The translations under genes and the position numbers were made by a program. Positions 36,331 to 49,700 of a DNA stretch of 64,000 nt are shown piece after piece. Source of the stretch: Halictus rubicundus (taxonomy: Eukaryota > Arthropoda > Insecta > Hymenoptera > Halictidae); NCBI RefSeq assembly GCF_050948215.1, contig NW_027488580.1:62001-126000 (forward strand). The letters are read 5' to 3'. The number at the start of each line of letters is the position of its first letter. Position 1 is the stretch's first letter. Below the pieces are notes generated by a model that was given only the letters and a program-made list of their open reading frames with translations, was not told the origin of the DNA and ran no database searches.

Positions 36331-38719
36331 ATCCTCTATCCTATCCTATATCCTATCCTCTATCCTATCCTCTATCCTATCCTCTATCCTATCCTATCCT
36401 CTATCCTATCCTATCCTCTATCCTATCCTATCCTCTATCCTATCCTATCCTCTATCCTATCCTATCCTCTATCCTATCCTATCCTCCATCCTATCCTATC
36501 CTCTATCCTATCCTATCCTCTATCCTATCCTATCCTCTATCCTATCCTATCCTCTATCTGATCCTATCCTCTAGCCTATCCTATCCTCTATCCTATCCTA
36601 TCCTCTATAATATCGTATCCTATATCACATTCTATCCTCTTTCCTATAATATCATCTATCCTATCCTATCCTCTATCCTATACTATCCTCTATCGTCTCC
36701 TGTCCTCTATCCTATCCAATCCCCTATCCTATCCTCTGTCGTATCCTATCCGATACTCTATCCTATCCTATCCTCTATCCTATCCTATCCTCTATCCTAT
36801 CCTATCCGCTATGCTATCCTATCCTCTATCCTATCCTATCCTCTATCCTATCCTATCCTCTATCCTATCCTATCCTCTACCCTATCCTATCCTCTATCCT
36901 ATCCTATCCTCTAGCCTATCCTATCCTCTATCCTATCCTATCCTCTATCGTATCCTATCCTCTATCCTATCCTCTATCCTATCCAATCCTACATCCTATC
37001 CTATCTTCCATCGTCTCCTATCCTCTATCCTATCCAATCCCCTATCCTATTCTCTATCCTATCCTATCCTCTATCCTATAATATCATCTATCCTATCCAA
37101 TCTCTATCGTCCCCTGTCCTCTATCCTAGCAAATCCCCTAACTTATCCTCTATCGTCACATGCCCTCTATCCTATCCAATCCCCAACCTATCCTCTATCC
37201 TATCCTATCCTCTATCCTATACTATCCTCTATCGTCTCCTGTCCTCTATCCTATCCAATCCCCTATCCTATCCTCTGTCCTATCCTATCCGATACTCTAT
37301 CCTATCCTATCCTCTATAATATCGTATCCTCTATCATATCCTATCCTCTTGCCTATAACATCATCTATCCTATCCTATTCTCTATCCTATCCTATCCTCT
37401 ATCCTATCCTCTATCCTATCCTCTATCCTATCCTCGATTCTATCCTCGATCCTATCCAATCCCCTTTCCAATCCTCTATCCTATCGTATCCTCTATAATA
37501 TCGTATCCTCTATCATATTCTATCCTCTATCCTATAATATCATCTATCCTATCCTATCCTCAATCCTATCCTATCCTATCCTCTATCCTATCCTATCCTC
37601 TATCCTATGCTTTCCTCTATCATATCCTATCCTCTATCCTATCCTATCCTCAATCCTATCATATCCTCTATCCTCTCCTATCCTTTATACTAACCAATCC
37701 TCTATCCTATCCTCTATCCTATCCTATCCTCCATCGTCTCCTATCCTCTATCCTATCCAATCCCCTACCCTATCCTCTATCCTATCCTATCCTCTATCCT
37801 ATCCAATCCTACATCCTATCCTATCCTCTATCCTATCCTATCCTCTATCCTATCCTATCCTGTATCTGATCCTATCCTCTAGCCTATCCTATCCTCTATC
37901 CTATCCTATCCTCTATAATATCGTATCCTCTATCATATCCTATCCTCTTGCCTATAATATCATCTATCCTATCCTATTCTCTATCCTATCCTATCCTCTA
38001 TCCTATCCTATCCTCTATCCTATCCTATCTTCTATCCTATCCTATCCTCTATCCTATCCTATCCTCTATCCTATCCTATCTTCTATCCTATCCTATCCTC
38101 TATCCTATCCTATCCTCTATCCTATAATATCATCTATCCTATCCAATCTCTATCGTCTCCTGCCCTCTATCCTATCCAATCCCCTATCCTATCTTCTATC
38201 GTCTCCTGTCCTCTATCCTATCCAATCCCCTATCCTGTCCTATCCTCTATCCTATCCTATCCTCAATCCTATCCTATCCTATCCTCTATCCTATCCTATC
38301 CTCTATCCTATCCTATCCTCTATCCTATCCTTTCCTCTATCATATCCTATCCTCTATCCTATCCTATCCTCAATCCTATCATATCCTCTATCCTCTCCTA
38401 TCCTTTATACTAACCAATCCTCTATCCTATCCTCTATCCTATCCTATCCTCCATCGTCTCCTATCCTCTATCCTATCCAATCCCCTACCCTATCCTCTAT
38501 CCTATCCTATCCTCTCTCCTATCCAATCCTACATCCTATCCTATCCTCCATCGTCTCCTATCCTCTATCCTATCCAATCCCCTATCCTATCCTCTATCCT
38601 ATCCTATCCTCTATCCTATCCTATCCTCTATCCTATCCTATCCTCTATCCTATCCTCTATCCTATCCTCTATCCTATCCTATCCTCTATCCTATCCTATC
38701 CTCTATCCTATCCTATCCT

Positions 38720-40952
38720 CTATCTGATCCTATCCTCTAGCCAGCCTATCCTCTATCCTATCCTATCCTCTATAATATCGTATCCTCTATCATATCCTAT
38801 CCTCTTGCCTATAATATCATCTATCCTATCCTATTCTCTATCCTATCCTATCCTCTATTCTATCCTATCCTCTATCGTCTCCTATCCTCTATCCTATCCA
38901 ATCCCCTATCCAATCCTCTATCCTATCGTATCCTGTATAATATCGTATCCTCTATCATATTCTATCCTGTATCCTATAATATCATCTATCCTATCCTATC
39001 CTCTATCCTATCCTATCCTCTATCCTATCCAATCCTACATCCTATCCTATCCGCTTTGCTATCCTATCCTCTATCCTATCCTATCCTATCCGCTTTGCTA
39101 TCCTATCCTCTATCCTATCCTATCCTCTCTCCTATCCTATCCTCCATCGTCTCCTATCCTCTATCCTATCCAATCCCCTACCCTATCCTCTATCCTATCA
39201 TATCCTCTATCCTATCCAATCCTACATCCTATCCTATCCCCCATCGTCTCCTGTCCTCTATCCTATCCAATCCCCTATCCTATCCTCTATGCTATCGTAT
39301 CCTCTATAATATCGTAACCTCTATCATATTCTATCCTCTATCCTATAATATCATCTATCCTCTATCCTATCCTATCCTCTATCCTATCCTATCCTCTATC
39401 CTATCCTATCCTCTATCCTATCCTATCCTCTATCTGATCCTATCCTCTAGCCTATCCTATCCTCTATCCTATCCTATCCTCTATAATATCGTATCCTCTA
39501 TCATATCCTATCCTCTTGCCTATAATATCATCTATCCTATCCTATTCTCTATCCTATCCTATCCTCTATCGTCTCCTATCCTCTATCCTATCCAATCCCC
39601 TATCCAATCCTCTATCCTATCGTATCCTGTATAATATCGTATCCTCTATCATATTCTATCGTCTTTCCTATAATATCATCTATCCTATCCTATCCTCTAT
39701 CCTATCCTATCCTCTATCCTATCCAATCCTACATCCTATCCTATCCGCTTTGCTATCCTATCCTCTATCCTATCCTATCCTATCCGCTTTGCTATCCTAT
39801 CCTCTATCCTATCCTATCCTCTCTCCTATCCTATCCTCTACCCTATCCAATCCCCTACCCTATCCTCTATCCTATCATATCCTCTATCATATCCTATTCT
39901 CTATCGTCTCCTGTCCTCTATTCTATCAAATCCCCTATCTTATCCTCTATCGTGTCCTGTCCCCTATCCTATCCAATCCCCTATCCTATCCTCTATGCTA
40001 TCGTATCCTCTATAATATCGTAACCTTTATCATATTCTATCCTCTATCCTATAATATCATCTATCCTCTATCCTATCCTATCATCTATCCTATCCTATCC
40101 TCTATCCTATCCTATCCTCTATCTGATCCTATCCTCTAGCCTATCCTATCCTCTATCCTATCCTATCCTCTATAATATCGTATCCTCTATCATATCCTAT
40201 CCTCTTGCCTATAATATCATCTATCCTATCCTATTCTCTATCCTATCCTATCCTCTATCGTCTCCTATCCTCTATCCTATCCAATCCCCTATCCAATCCT
40301 CTATCCTATCGTATCCTGTATAATATCGTATCCTCTATCATATTCTATCCTCTATCCTATAATATCATCTATCCTATCCTCTCCTCTATCCTATCCTACC
40401 CTCTATCCTATCCTATCGTATCCTCTATCCTATCCTATCGTATCCTCTATCCTATCCTATCGTATCCTCTATCCTATCCTATCCTCTATCCTATCCTATC
40501 CTCTATCCTATCCTATCCTCTATCCTATCCTCTATCCTATCCTCTATCCTATCCTCTATCCTATCCTATCCTCTATAATATCGTATCCTCTATCATATCC
40601 TATCCTTTTACCTATAATATCATCTACCCTATCCTATCCTCTATCCTATCCAATCCCCTACCCTATCCTCTATCCTATCCTATCCTCTATCGTCTGCTCT
40701 ATCCTATCCTATCCACTATCCTATCCTATCCTCAATGCTATCCTATTCTCTATCCTCACCTATCCTTTATAGTATCCAATCCTCTATCCTATCCTATCCT
40801 CTATCCTATCCTATCCTCCATCGTCTCCTATCCTCTATCCTATCCAATCCCCTATCCTATCCTCTATCCTATCCTATCCTCCATCCTATCCTATCCTCTA
40901 TCCTGTCCTATCCTCTATAATATCGTATCCTCTATCATATCCTATCCTATCC
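38720..40952. repeat. Satellite segment paralogous to 12.3-14.07 kb (left flank of solo LTR)
   Basis: Matches the left flank of the Gypsy element at an offset of 26884 bp over the last 750 bp. It holds an additional internal copy of a module of about 0.69 kb (CTTGCC start at 39516 and 40205), which explains the offset change from 26321. Confidence 0.88.
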
Positions 40953-41177
40953 GAGTTTGTTACATATATATACATTAATGTTGGTGACGATCGATCGTCG
41001 GCAGTCAGCTGGGACGATCTGACATTCATCCGTTTGTCTCGTCTGCTCGTTTCACTGGTAACCGGTTGTCATTACAAGCCGACGATCGATTTGTTTATAA
41101 CAACCTGATGTTTGAGCGTGAACAGCGTAACACCAGAATTTGTAAAACCGTCAAACAATAAAGATCTTCTTCCTACA
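40953..41177 (+). repeat. Solo LTR of the same Gypsy family
   Basis: A 225-bp sequence identical by eye to 14069-14293, with the same loss of TGTAG on its left and satellite on both sides. Flanks match those of the full element, so it is a deletion product of the same insertion. AATAAA is at 41157-41162. Confidence 0.95.
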
Positions 41178-41449
41178 ATATCCTATCCTCTTTCCTATAA
41201 TATCATCTATCCTATCCAATCTCTATCGTCTCCTTTCCTCTATCCTATCCAATCCCCTATCTTATCTTCTATCGTCTCCTGTCCTCTATCCTATCCAATC
41301 CCCTATCCTATCCTCTATCCTATCCTATCCTCTATCCTATCCTACCCTCAATCCTATCCTATCCTATGCACTATCCTATTCTATACTCTATCCTATCCTA
41401 TCCTCTATCCTATCCTATCCTCTATCGTATCCTATCCTCTATCCTAACC

Positions 41450-44400
41450 TATCCTCTATCCTATCCTATCCTCTATCCTATCCTATCCTCTATCCTATCC
41501 TATCCTCTATCCTAACCTATCCTCTATCCTATCCTATCCTATATCCTATCCTATCCTCAACGCTATCCTATCCTCATTGCTATCCTATACTCCATTACAT
41601 CCTATCCGCTATCCTATCATATCCTCTATCCTATAATATCCTCTATCCTATCCCATCCTCTATCCTATCCTCTATCCTATCCTCTATCCTATCCTATCCT
41701 CTATCCTATCCTACCCTCTATCCTATCCTATCCTCTATCCTATCCTATCCTCTATCCTAACCTATCCTCTATCCTATCCTATCCTCTATCCTATCCTATC
41801 CTATATCCTATCCTATCCTCAACGCTATCCTATCCTCATTACTATCCTATACTCCATTATAACCTATCCGCTATCGTATCATATATGCTCTATCGTATAA
41901 TATCCTCTATCCAATCCAATCCTCTATCCTATCCTCTATCCTATCCTATCCTCTATCCTATCCTCAATCCTATCCTCAATCCTATCCTATCCTCTATCCT
42001 ATCCTATCCTCTATCCTATCCTATCCTCTATCCTATCCTATCCTCTATCCTATCCTCTATCCTATCCTATCCTCTATCCTATCCTATCCTCTATCCTATC
42101 CTCTATCCTATCCTATCCTCTATCCTATCCTATCCTCTATCCTATCCTCTATCCTATCCTATCCTCTATCCTATCCTCTATCCTATCCTATCCTCTATCC
42201 TATCCTATCCTCAACGCTATCCTATCCTCTATCCTATCCTATCCTCAACGCAATCCTATCCTCATTACTATCGTATACTCCATTATATCCTATCCGCTAT
42301 CGTATCATATCCTCTATCCTAACCTATCCCCTATCTTATCCAATCCTCTATCCTATCCTATCCTCTATCCTATCCTATCCTCCATCGTCTCCTATCCTCT
42401 ATCCTATCCTATCCTCTATCGTCTGCTCTATCCTATCCTATCCACTATCCTATCCTATCCACAATGATATCCTATTCTCTATCCTCACCTATCCTTTATA
42501 CTATCCAATCCTCTATCCTAACCTATCCTCTATCCTATCCTATCCTCTTTCCTATCCTATCCTCTATCCTATCCTATCCTCTATCCTAACCTACCCTCTA
42601 TCCTATCCTATCCTCTATCCTATCCTATCCTCAACGCTATCCTATCCTCATTCCTATCCTATACTCCATTATATCCTATCCGCTATCCTATCATATCCTC
42701 TATCCTATAATATCCTCTATCCTATCCAATCCTCTATCCTATCCTCTATCCTATCCTCTATCCTATCCTATCCTCTATCCCATCCTATCCTCTATCCTAT
42801 CCTATCCTCTATCCTATCCTATCCTCTATCCTATCCTATCCTCTATCCTATCCTATCCTCTATCCTATCCTATCCTCTATCCTATCGTATCCTCTATCCT
42901 ATCCTATCCTCTATCCTATCCTATCCTCTATCCTAACCTATCCTCTATCTTATCCTATCCTCTATCCTATCCTATCCTCTATCCTATCCTATCCTCCATC
43001 GTCTCCTATCCTCTATCCTATCCAATCCCCTATCCTATCCTCGATCCTATCCTATCCTCCATCGTCTGCTCTATCCTATCCTACCCACTATCCTATCCTA
43101 TCCTCAATGCTATCCTATTCTCTATCCTCACCTATCCTTTATACTAACCAATCCTCTATCCTATCCTCTATCCAATCCTATCCTCTATCCTATCCTATCC
43201 TCTATCCTATCCTATCGTCTATCCTATCCTATCCTCTATTCTATCCTATCCTATCCTCTATCCTATCCTATCCTCTATCCTATCCTATCCTCTATCCTAT
43301 CCTATCCTCTATCCTATCCTATCCTCTATCCTATCCTATCCTCTATCCTATCCTATCCTCTATCCTATCCTATCCTCTATCCTATCCTATCCTCTATCCT
43401 ATCCTATCCTCTATCCTATCCTATCCTCCATCGTCTCCTATCCTCTATCCTATCCAATCCCCTATCCTATCCTCGATCCTATCCTATCCTCCATCGTCTG
43501 CTCTATCCTATCCTACCCACTATCCTATCCTATCCTCAATGCTATCCTATTCTCTATCCTCACCTATCCTTTATACTAACCAATCCTCTATCCTATCCTC
43601 TATCCAATCCTATCCTCTATCCTATCCTATCCTCTATCCTATCCTATCGTCTATCCTATCCTATCCTCTATTCTATCCTATCCTATCCTCTATCCTATCC
43701 TATCCTCTATCCTATCCTATCCTCTATCCTATCCTATCCTCTATCCTATCCTATCCTCTATCCTATCCTATCCTCTATCCTATCCTATCCTCTATCCTAT
43801 CCTATCCTCTATCCTATCCTATCCTCTATCCTATCCTCTATCCTATCCTATCCTCTATCCTATCCTATCCTCTATCCTATCCTATCCTCTATCCTATCCT
43901 ATCCTCTATCCTATCCTATCCTATCCTCTATCCTATCCTATCCTATCCTCTATCCTATCCTATTCTCTATCCTATCCTATCCTCTATCCTATCCTATCCT
44001 CTATGCTATCCTATCCTCTATGCTATCCTATCCTCTATCCTATCCTATACTCTATCCTAACCTATCCTCTATCCTATCCTATTCTCTATCCTATCCTATC
44101 CTCTATAATATCGTATCCTCTATCATATCCTATCCTCTTGCCTATGATATCATCTACCCTATCGTATCCTCTATCCTATCCAATGTCCTACCCTATCCTC
44201 CATCCTATCCTATCCTCTATCGTCTGCTCTATCCTATCCTATCCTCTATCCTATCCTATCCTCTATCCTATCCTCTATCCTATCCTCTATCCTATCCTAT
44301 CCTCTATCCTATCCTATCCTATCCTCTATCCTATCCTATCCTCTATCCTATCCTCTATCCTATCCTCTATCCTATCCTATCCTCTATCCTATCCTATCCA

Positions 44401-46570
44401 ATCCTCTACCCTAACCTATCCTCTATCCTATCCTATCCTCATTCCTATCCTATCCTCTATCCTATCCTATCCTCTGTCCTAACATACCCTCTATCCTATC
44501 CTATCCTCTATCCTATCCTATCCTCAACGCTATCCTATCCTCATTCCTATCCTATACTCCATTATATCCTATCCGCTATCCTATCATATCCTCTATCCTA
44601 TAATATCCTCTATCCTATCCAATCCTCTATCCTATCCTCTATCCTATCCTCTATCCTATCCTATCCTCTATCCTATCCTCTATCCTATCCTATCCTCTAT
44701 CCTATCCTATCCTCTATCCTATCCTATCCTCTATCCTATCCTATCCTCTATCCTATCCTATCCTCTATCCTAACCTATCCTCTAACCTATTATATCCTCT
44801 ATCCTATCCTATCCTCAACGCTATCCTATCCTCATTACTATCCTATACTTCATTATATCCTATCCGCTATCGTATCATATCCTCTATCCTATAATATCCT
44901 CTATCCTATCCAATCCTCTATCCTATCCTCTATCATATCCTCTATCATATCCTTTATCCTATCCTATCCTCTATCCTATCCTCTATCCTATCCTCTATCC
45001 TATCCTATCCTCTATCCTCTCCTATCCTTTATACTAACCAATCCTCTATCCTATCCTATCCTCTATCCTATCCTATCGTCTATCCTATCCTATCCTCTAT
45101 CCTATCCTATCCTATCCTCTATCCTATCCTATTCTCTATCCTATCCTATCCTCTATCCTATCCTATCCTCTATGCTATCCTATCCTCTATCCTATCCTAT
45201 ACTCTATCCTACCCTATCCTCTATCCTATCATATTCTCTATCCTATCCTATCCTCTATCCTATCCTATCCTCTATCCTATCCTATCCTCTATCCTATCCT
45301 ATCCTCTATCCTATCCTATCCTCTATCCTATCCTATCATCTATCCTATCCTATCCTCTATCCTATCCTATCCTCTATCCTAACCTATCCTCTATCCTATT
45401 ATATCCTCTATCCTATCCTATCCTCAACGCTATCCTATCCTCATTACTATCCTATACTCCATTATATCCTATCCGCTATCGTATCATATCCTCTATCCTA
45501 TAATATCCTCTATCCTATCCAATCCTCTATCCTATCCTCTATCATATCCTGTATCATATCCTCTATCCTATCCTATCCTCTATCCTATCCTCTATCCTAT
45601 CCTATCCTCTATCCTGTCCTATCCTTTATACTAACCAATCTTCTATCCTATCCTCTATCCTATCCTATCCTCTATCCTATCCAATCCTCTATCCTATCCT
45701 ATCGTCTATCCTATCCTATCCTCTATCCTATCCTATCCTATCCTCTATCCTATCCTATCCTCTATGCTATCCTATCCTCTATCCTATCCTATCCTCTATC
45801 CTATCCTATCCTCTATCCTATCCTATCCTATCCTCTATCCTATCCTATTCTCTATCCTATCCTATCCTCTATCCTATCCTATCCTCTATGCTATCCTATC
45901 CTCTATCCTATCCTATACTCTATCCTACCCTATCCTCTATCCTATCATATTCTCTATCCTATCATATTCTCTATCCTATCCTATCCTCTATCCTATCCTA
46001 TCCTCTATCCTATCCTATCCTCTATCCTATCCTATCCTCTATCCTATTCTATCCTCTATCGTCTGCTCTATCCTATCCTATCCACTATCCTATCCTATCC
46101 TCAATGCTATCCTATTCTCTATCCTCACCTATCCTTTATACTATCCAATCCTCTATCCTAACCTATCCTCTATCCTATCCTATCCTCTTTCCTATCCTAT
46201 CCTCTATCCTATCCTATCCTCTATCCTATCCTATCCTCTATCCTATCCTATCCTCTATCCTATCCTATCCTCTATCCTATCCTATCCTCTATCCTATCCT
46301 ATCCTCTATCCTATTATATCCTCTATCCTATCCTATCCTCTATCCTATCCTATCCTCTATCCTATCCTATCCTCTATCCTATCCTATCCTATCCTCTATC
46401 CTAACCTATCCTCTATCCTATTATATCCTCTATCCTATCCTATCCTCAACGCTATCCTATCCTCATTACTATCCTATACTCCATTATATCCTATCCGCTA
46501 TCGTATCATATCCTCTATCCTATAATATCCTCTATCCTATCCAATCCTCTATCCTATCCTCTATCATATC
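41450..46570. repeat. Large tandem satellite duplication, first copy
   Basis: Rare marker variants (CATTGCTATCC, CATTACATCC, CATATATGC, CAACGCAATCC, CACAATGATATCC, CTTTATACTAACC, CAATGTCC) occur in the same order again from 46.80 kb. The offset is 5345 bp at the left and 5806-5845 bp further right. Inside it a block of 429 bp is itself doubled (43107 and 43536). Confidence 0.85.
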
Positions 46571-46794
46571 CTGTATCATATCCTCTATCCTATCCTATCC
46601 TCTATCCTATCCTCTATCCTATCCTATCCTCTATCCTCTCCTATCCTTTATACTAACCAATCTTCTATCCTATCCTCTATCCTATCCTATCCTCTATCCT
46701 ATCCAATCCTCTATCCTATCCTATCGTCTATCCTATCCTATCCTCTATCCTATCCTATCCTATCCTCTATCGTATCCTATCCTCTATCCTAACC

Positions 46795-49700
46795 TATCCT
46801 CTATCCTATCCTATCCTCTATCCTATCCTATCCTCTATCCTATCCTATCCTCTATCCTAACCTATCCTCTATCCTATCCTATCCTATATCCTATCCTATC
46901 CTCAACGCTATCCTATCCTCATTGCTATCCTATACTCCATTACATCCTATCCGCTATCCTATCATATCCTCTATCCTATAATATCCTCTATCCTATCCCA
47001 TCCTCTATCCTATCCTCTATCCTATCCTCTATCCTATCCTATCCTCTATCCTATCCTACCCTCTATCCTATCCTATCCTCTATCCTATCCTATCCTCTAT
47101 CCTAACCTATCCTCTATCCTATCCTATCCTCTATCCTATCCTATCCTATATCCTATCCTATCCTCAACGCTATCCTATCCTCATTACTATCCTATACTCC
47201 ATTATAACCTATCCGCTATCGTATCATATATGCTCTATCGTATAATATCCTCTATCCAATCCAATCCTCTATCCTATCCTCTATCCTATCCTATCCTCTA
47301 TCCTATCCTCAATCCTATCCTCAATCCTATCCTATCCTCTATCCTATCCTATCCTCTATCCTATCCTATCCTCTATCCTATCCTATCCTCTATCCTATCC
47401 TCTATCCTATCCTATCCTCTATCCTTTCCTATCCTCTATCCTATCCTATCCTCTATCCTATCCTCTATCCTATCCTATCCTCTATCCTATCCTATCCTCT
47501 ATCCTATCCTCTATCCTATCCTATCCTCTATCCTATCCTCTATCCTATCCTATCCTCTATCCTATCCTATCCTCTATCATATCCTATCCTCTATCCTATC
47601 CTATCCTCTATCCTATCCTATCCTCTATCCTATCCTATCCTCTATCCTATCGTATCCTCTATCCTATCCTATCCTCTATCCTATCCTATCCTCTATCCTA
47701 ACCTATCCTCTATCCTATCCTACCCACTATCCTATCCTATCCTCAATGCTATCCTATTCTCTATCCTCACCTATCCTTTATACTATCCAATCCTCTATCC
47801 TATCCTATCCTCTATCCTATCCTATCCTCCATCGTCTCCTATCCTCTATCCTATCCAATCCCCTATCCTATCCTATCCTCTATCCTATCCAATCCCCTAT
47901 CTTATCTTATATCGTCTCCTGTCCTCTATCCTATCCAATCCTCTATCCTATCCTCTATCCTATCCTATCCTCTATCCTATCCTATTCTCTATCCTATCCT
48001 ATCCTCTATCCTAACCTATCCTCTATCCTATCCTATCCTCTATCCTATCCTATCCTCAACGCTATCCTATCCTCTATCCTATCCTATCCTCAACGCAATC
48101 CTATCCTCATTACTATCGTATACTCCATTATATCCTATCCGCTATCGTATCATATCCTCTATCCTAACCTATCCCCTATCTTATCCAATCCTCTATCCTA
48201 TCCTATCCTCTATCCTATCCTATCCTCCATCGTCTCCTATCCTCTATCCTATCCTATCCTCTATCGTCAGCTCTATCCTATCCTATCCACTATCCTATCC
48301 TATCCACAATGATATCCTATTCTCTATCCTCACCTATCCTTTATACTATCCAATCCTCTATCCTAACCTATCCTCTATCCTATCCTATCCTCTTTCCTAT
48401 CCTATCCTCTATCCTATCCTATCCTCTATCCTAACCTACCCTCTATCCTATCCTATCCTCTATCCTATCCTATCCTCAACGCTATCCTATCCTCATTCCT
48501 ATCCTATACTCCATTATATCCTATCCGCTATCCTATCATATCCTCTATCCTATAATATCCTCTATCCTATCCAATCCTCTATCCTATCCTCTATCCTATC
48601 CTCTATCCTATCCTATCCTCTATCCCATCCTATCCTCTATCCTATCCTATCCTCTATCCTATCCTATCCTCTATCCTATCCTATCCTCTATCCTATCCTA
48701 TCCTCTATCCTATCCTATCCTCTATCCTATCGTATCCTCTATCCTATCCTATCCTCTATCCTATCCTATCCTCTATCCTAACCTATCCTCTATCTTATCC
48801 TATCCTCTATCCTATCCTATCCTCTATCCTATCCTATCCTCCATCGTCTCCTATCCTCTATCCTATCCAATCCCCTATCCTATCCTCGATCCTATCCTAT
48901 CCTCCATCGTCTGCTCTATCCTATCCTACCCACTATCCTATCCTATCCTCAATGCTATCCTATTCTCTATCCTCACCTATCCTTTATACTAACCAATCCT
49001 CTATCCTATCCTCTATCCAATCCTATCCTCTATCCTATCCTATCCTCTATCCTATCCTATCGTCTATCCTATCCTATCCTCTATTCTATCCTATCCTATC
49101 CTCTATCCTATCCTATCCTCTATCCTATCCTATCCTCTATCCTATCCTATCCTCTATCCTATCCTATCCTCTATCCTATCCTATCCTCTATCCTATCCTA
49201 TCCTCTATCCTATCCTATCCTCTATCCTATCCTATCCTCTATCCTATCCTATCCTCCATCGTCTCCTATCCTCTATCCTATCCAATCCCCTATCCTATCC
49301 TCGATCCTATCCTATCCTCCATCGTCTGCTCTATCCTATCCTACCCACTATCCTATCCTATCCTCAATGCTATCCTATTCTCTATCCTCACCTATCCTTT
49401 ATACTAACCAATCCTCTATCCTATCCTCTATCCAATCCTATCCTCTATCCTATCCTATCCTCTATCCTATCCTATCGTCTATCCTATCCTATCCTCTATT
49501 CTATCCTATCCTATCCTCTATCCTATCCTATCCTCTATCCTATCCTATCCTCTATCCTATCCTATCCTCTATCCTATCCTATCCTCTATCCTATCCTATC
49601 CTCTATCCTATCCTATCCTCTATCCTATCCTATCCTCTACCCTATCCTATCCTCTATCCTATCCTCTATCCTATCCTATCCTCTATCCTATCCTATCCTC

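Larger units (their letters stand above)
23575..40952. repeat. 17-bp satellite array, block 3
   Basis: A continuous satellite block of 17.4 kb. It starts with mostly exact monomers (to about 24030), then mixed modules. Related stretches include the CTCTACACTATC module at 24040 and 24520, the TTCCTATTATATC module at about 26780, 28870 and 30390, the GATATCATCTACC module near 25140, 34195 and 36045, and the CTGATCC/CTAGCC module at 36555, 37864, 38723, 39432 and 40121. No gene or other insertion was seen. A pure plus-strand open frame of several hundred codons here is a repeat artefact. Confidence 0.95.
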
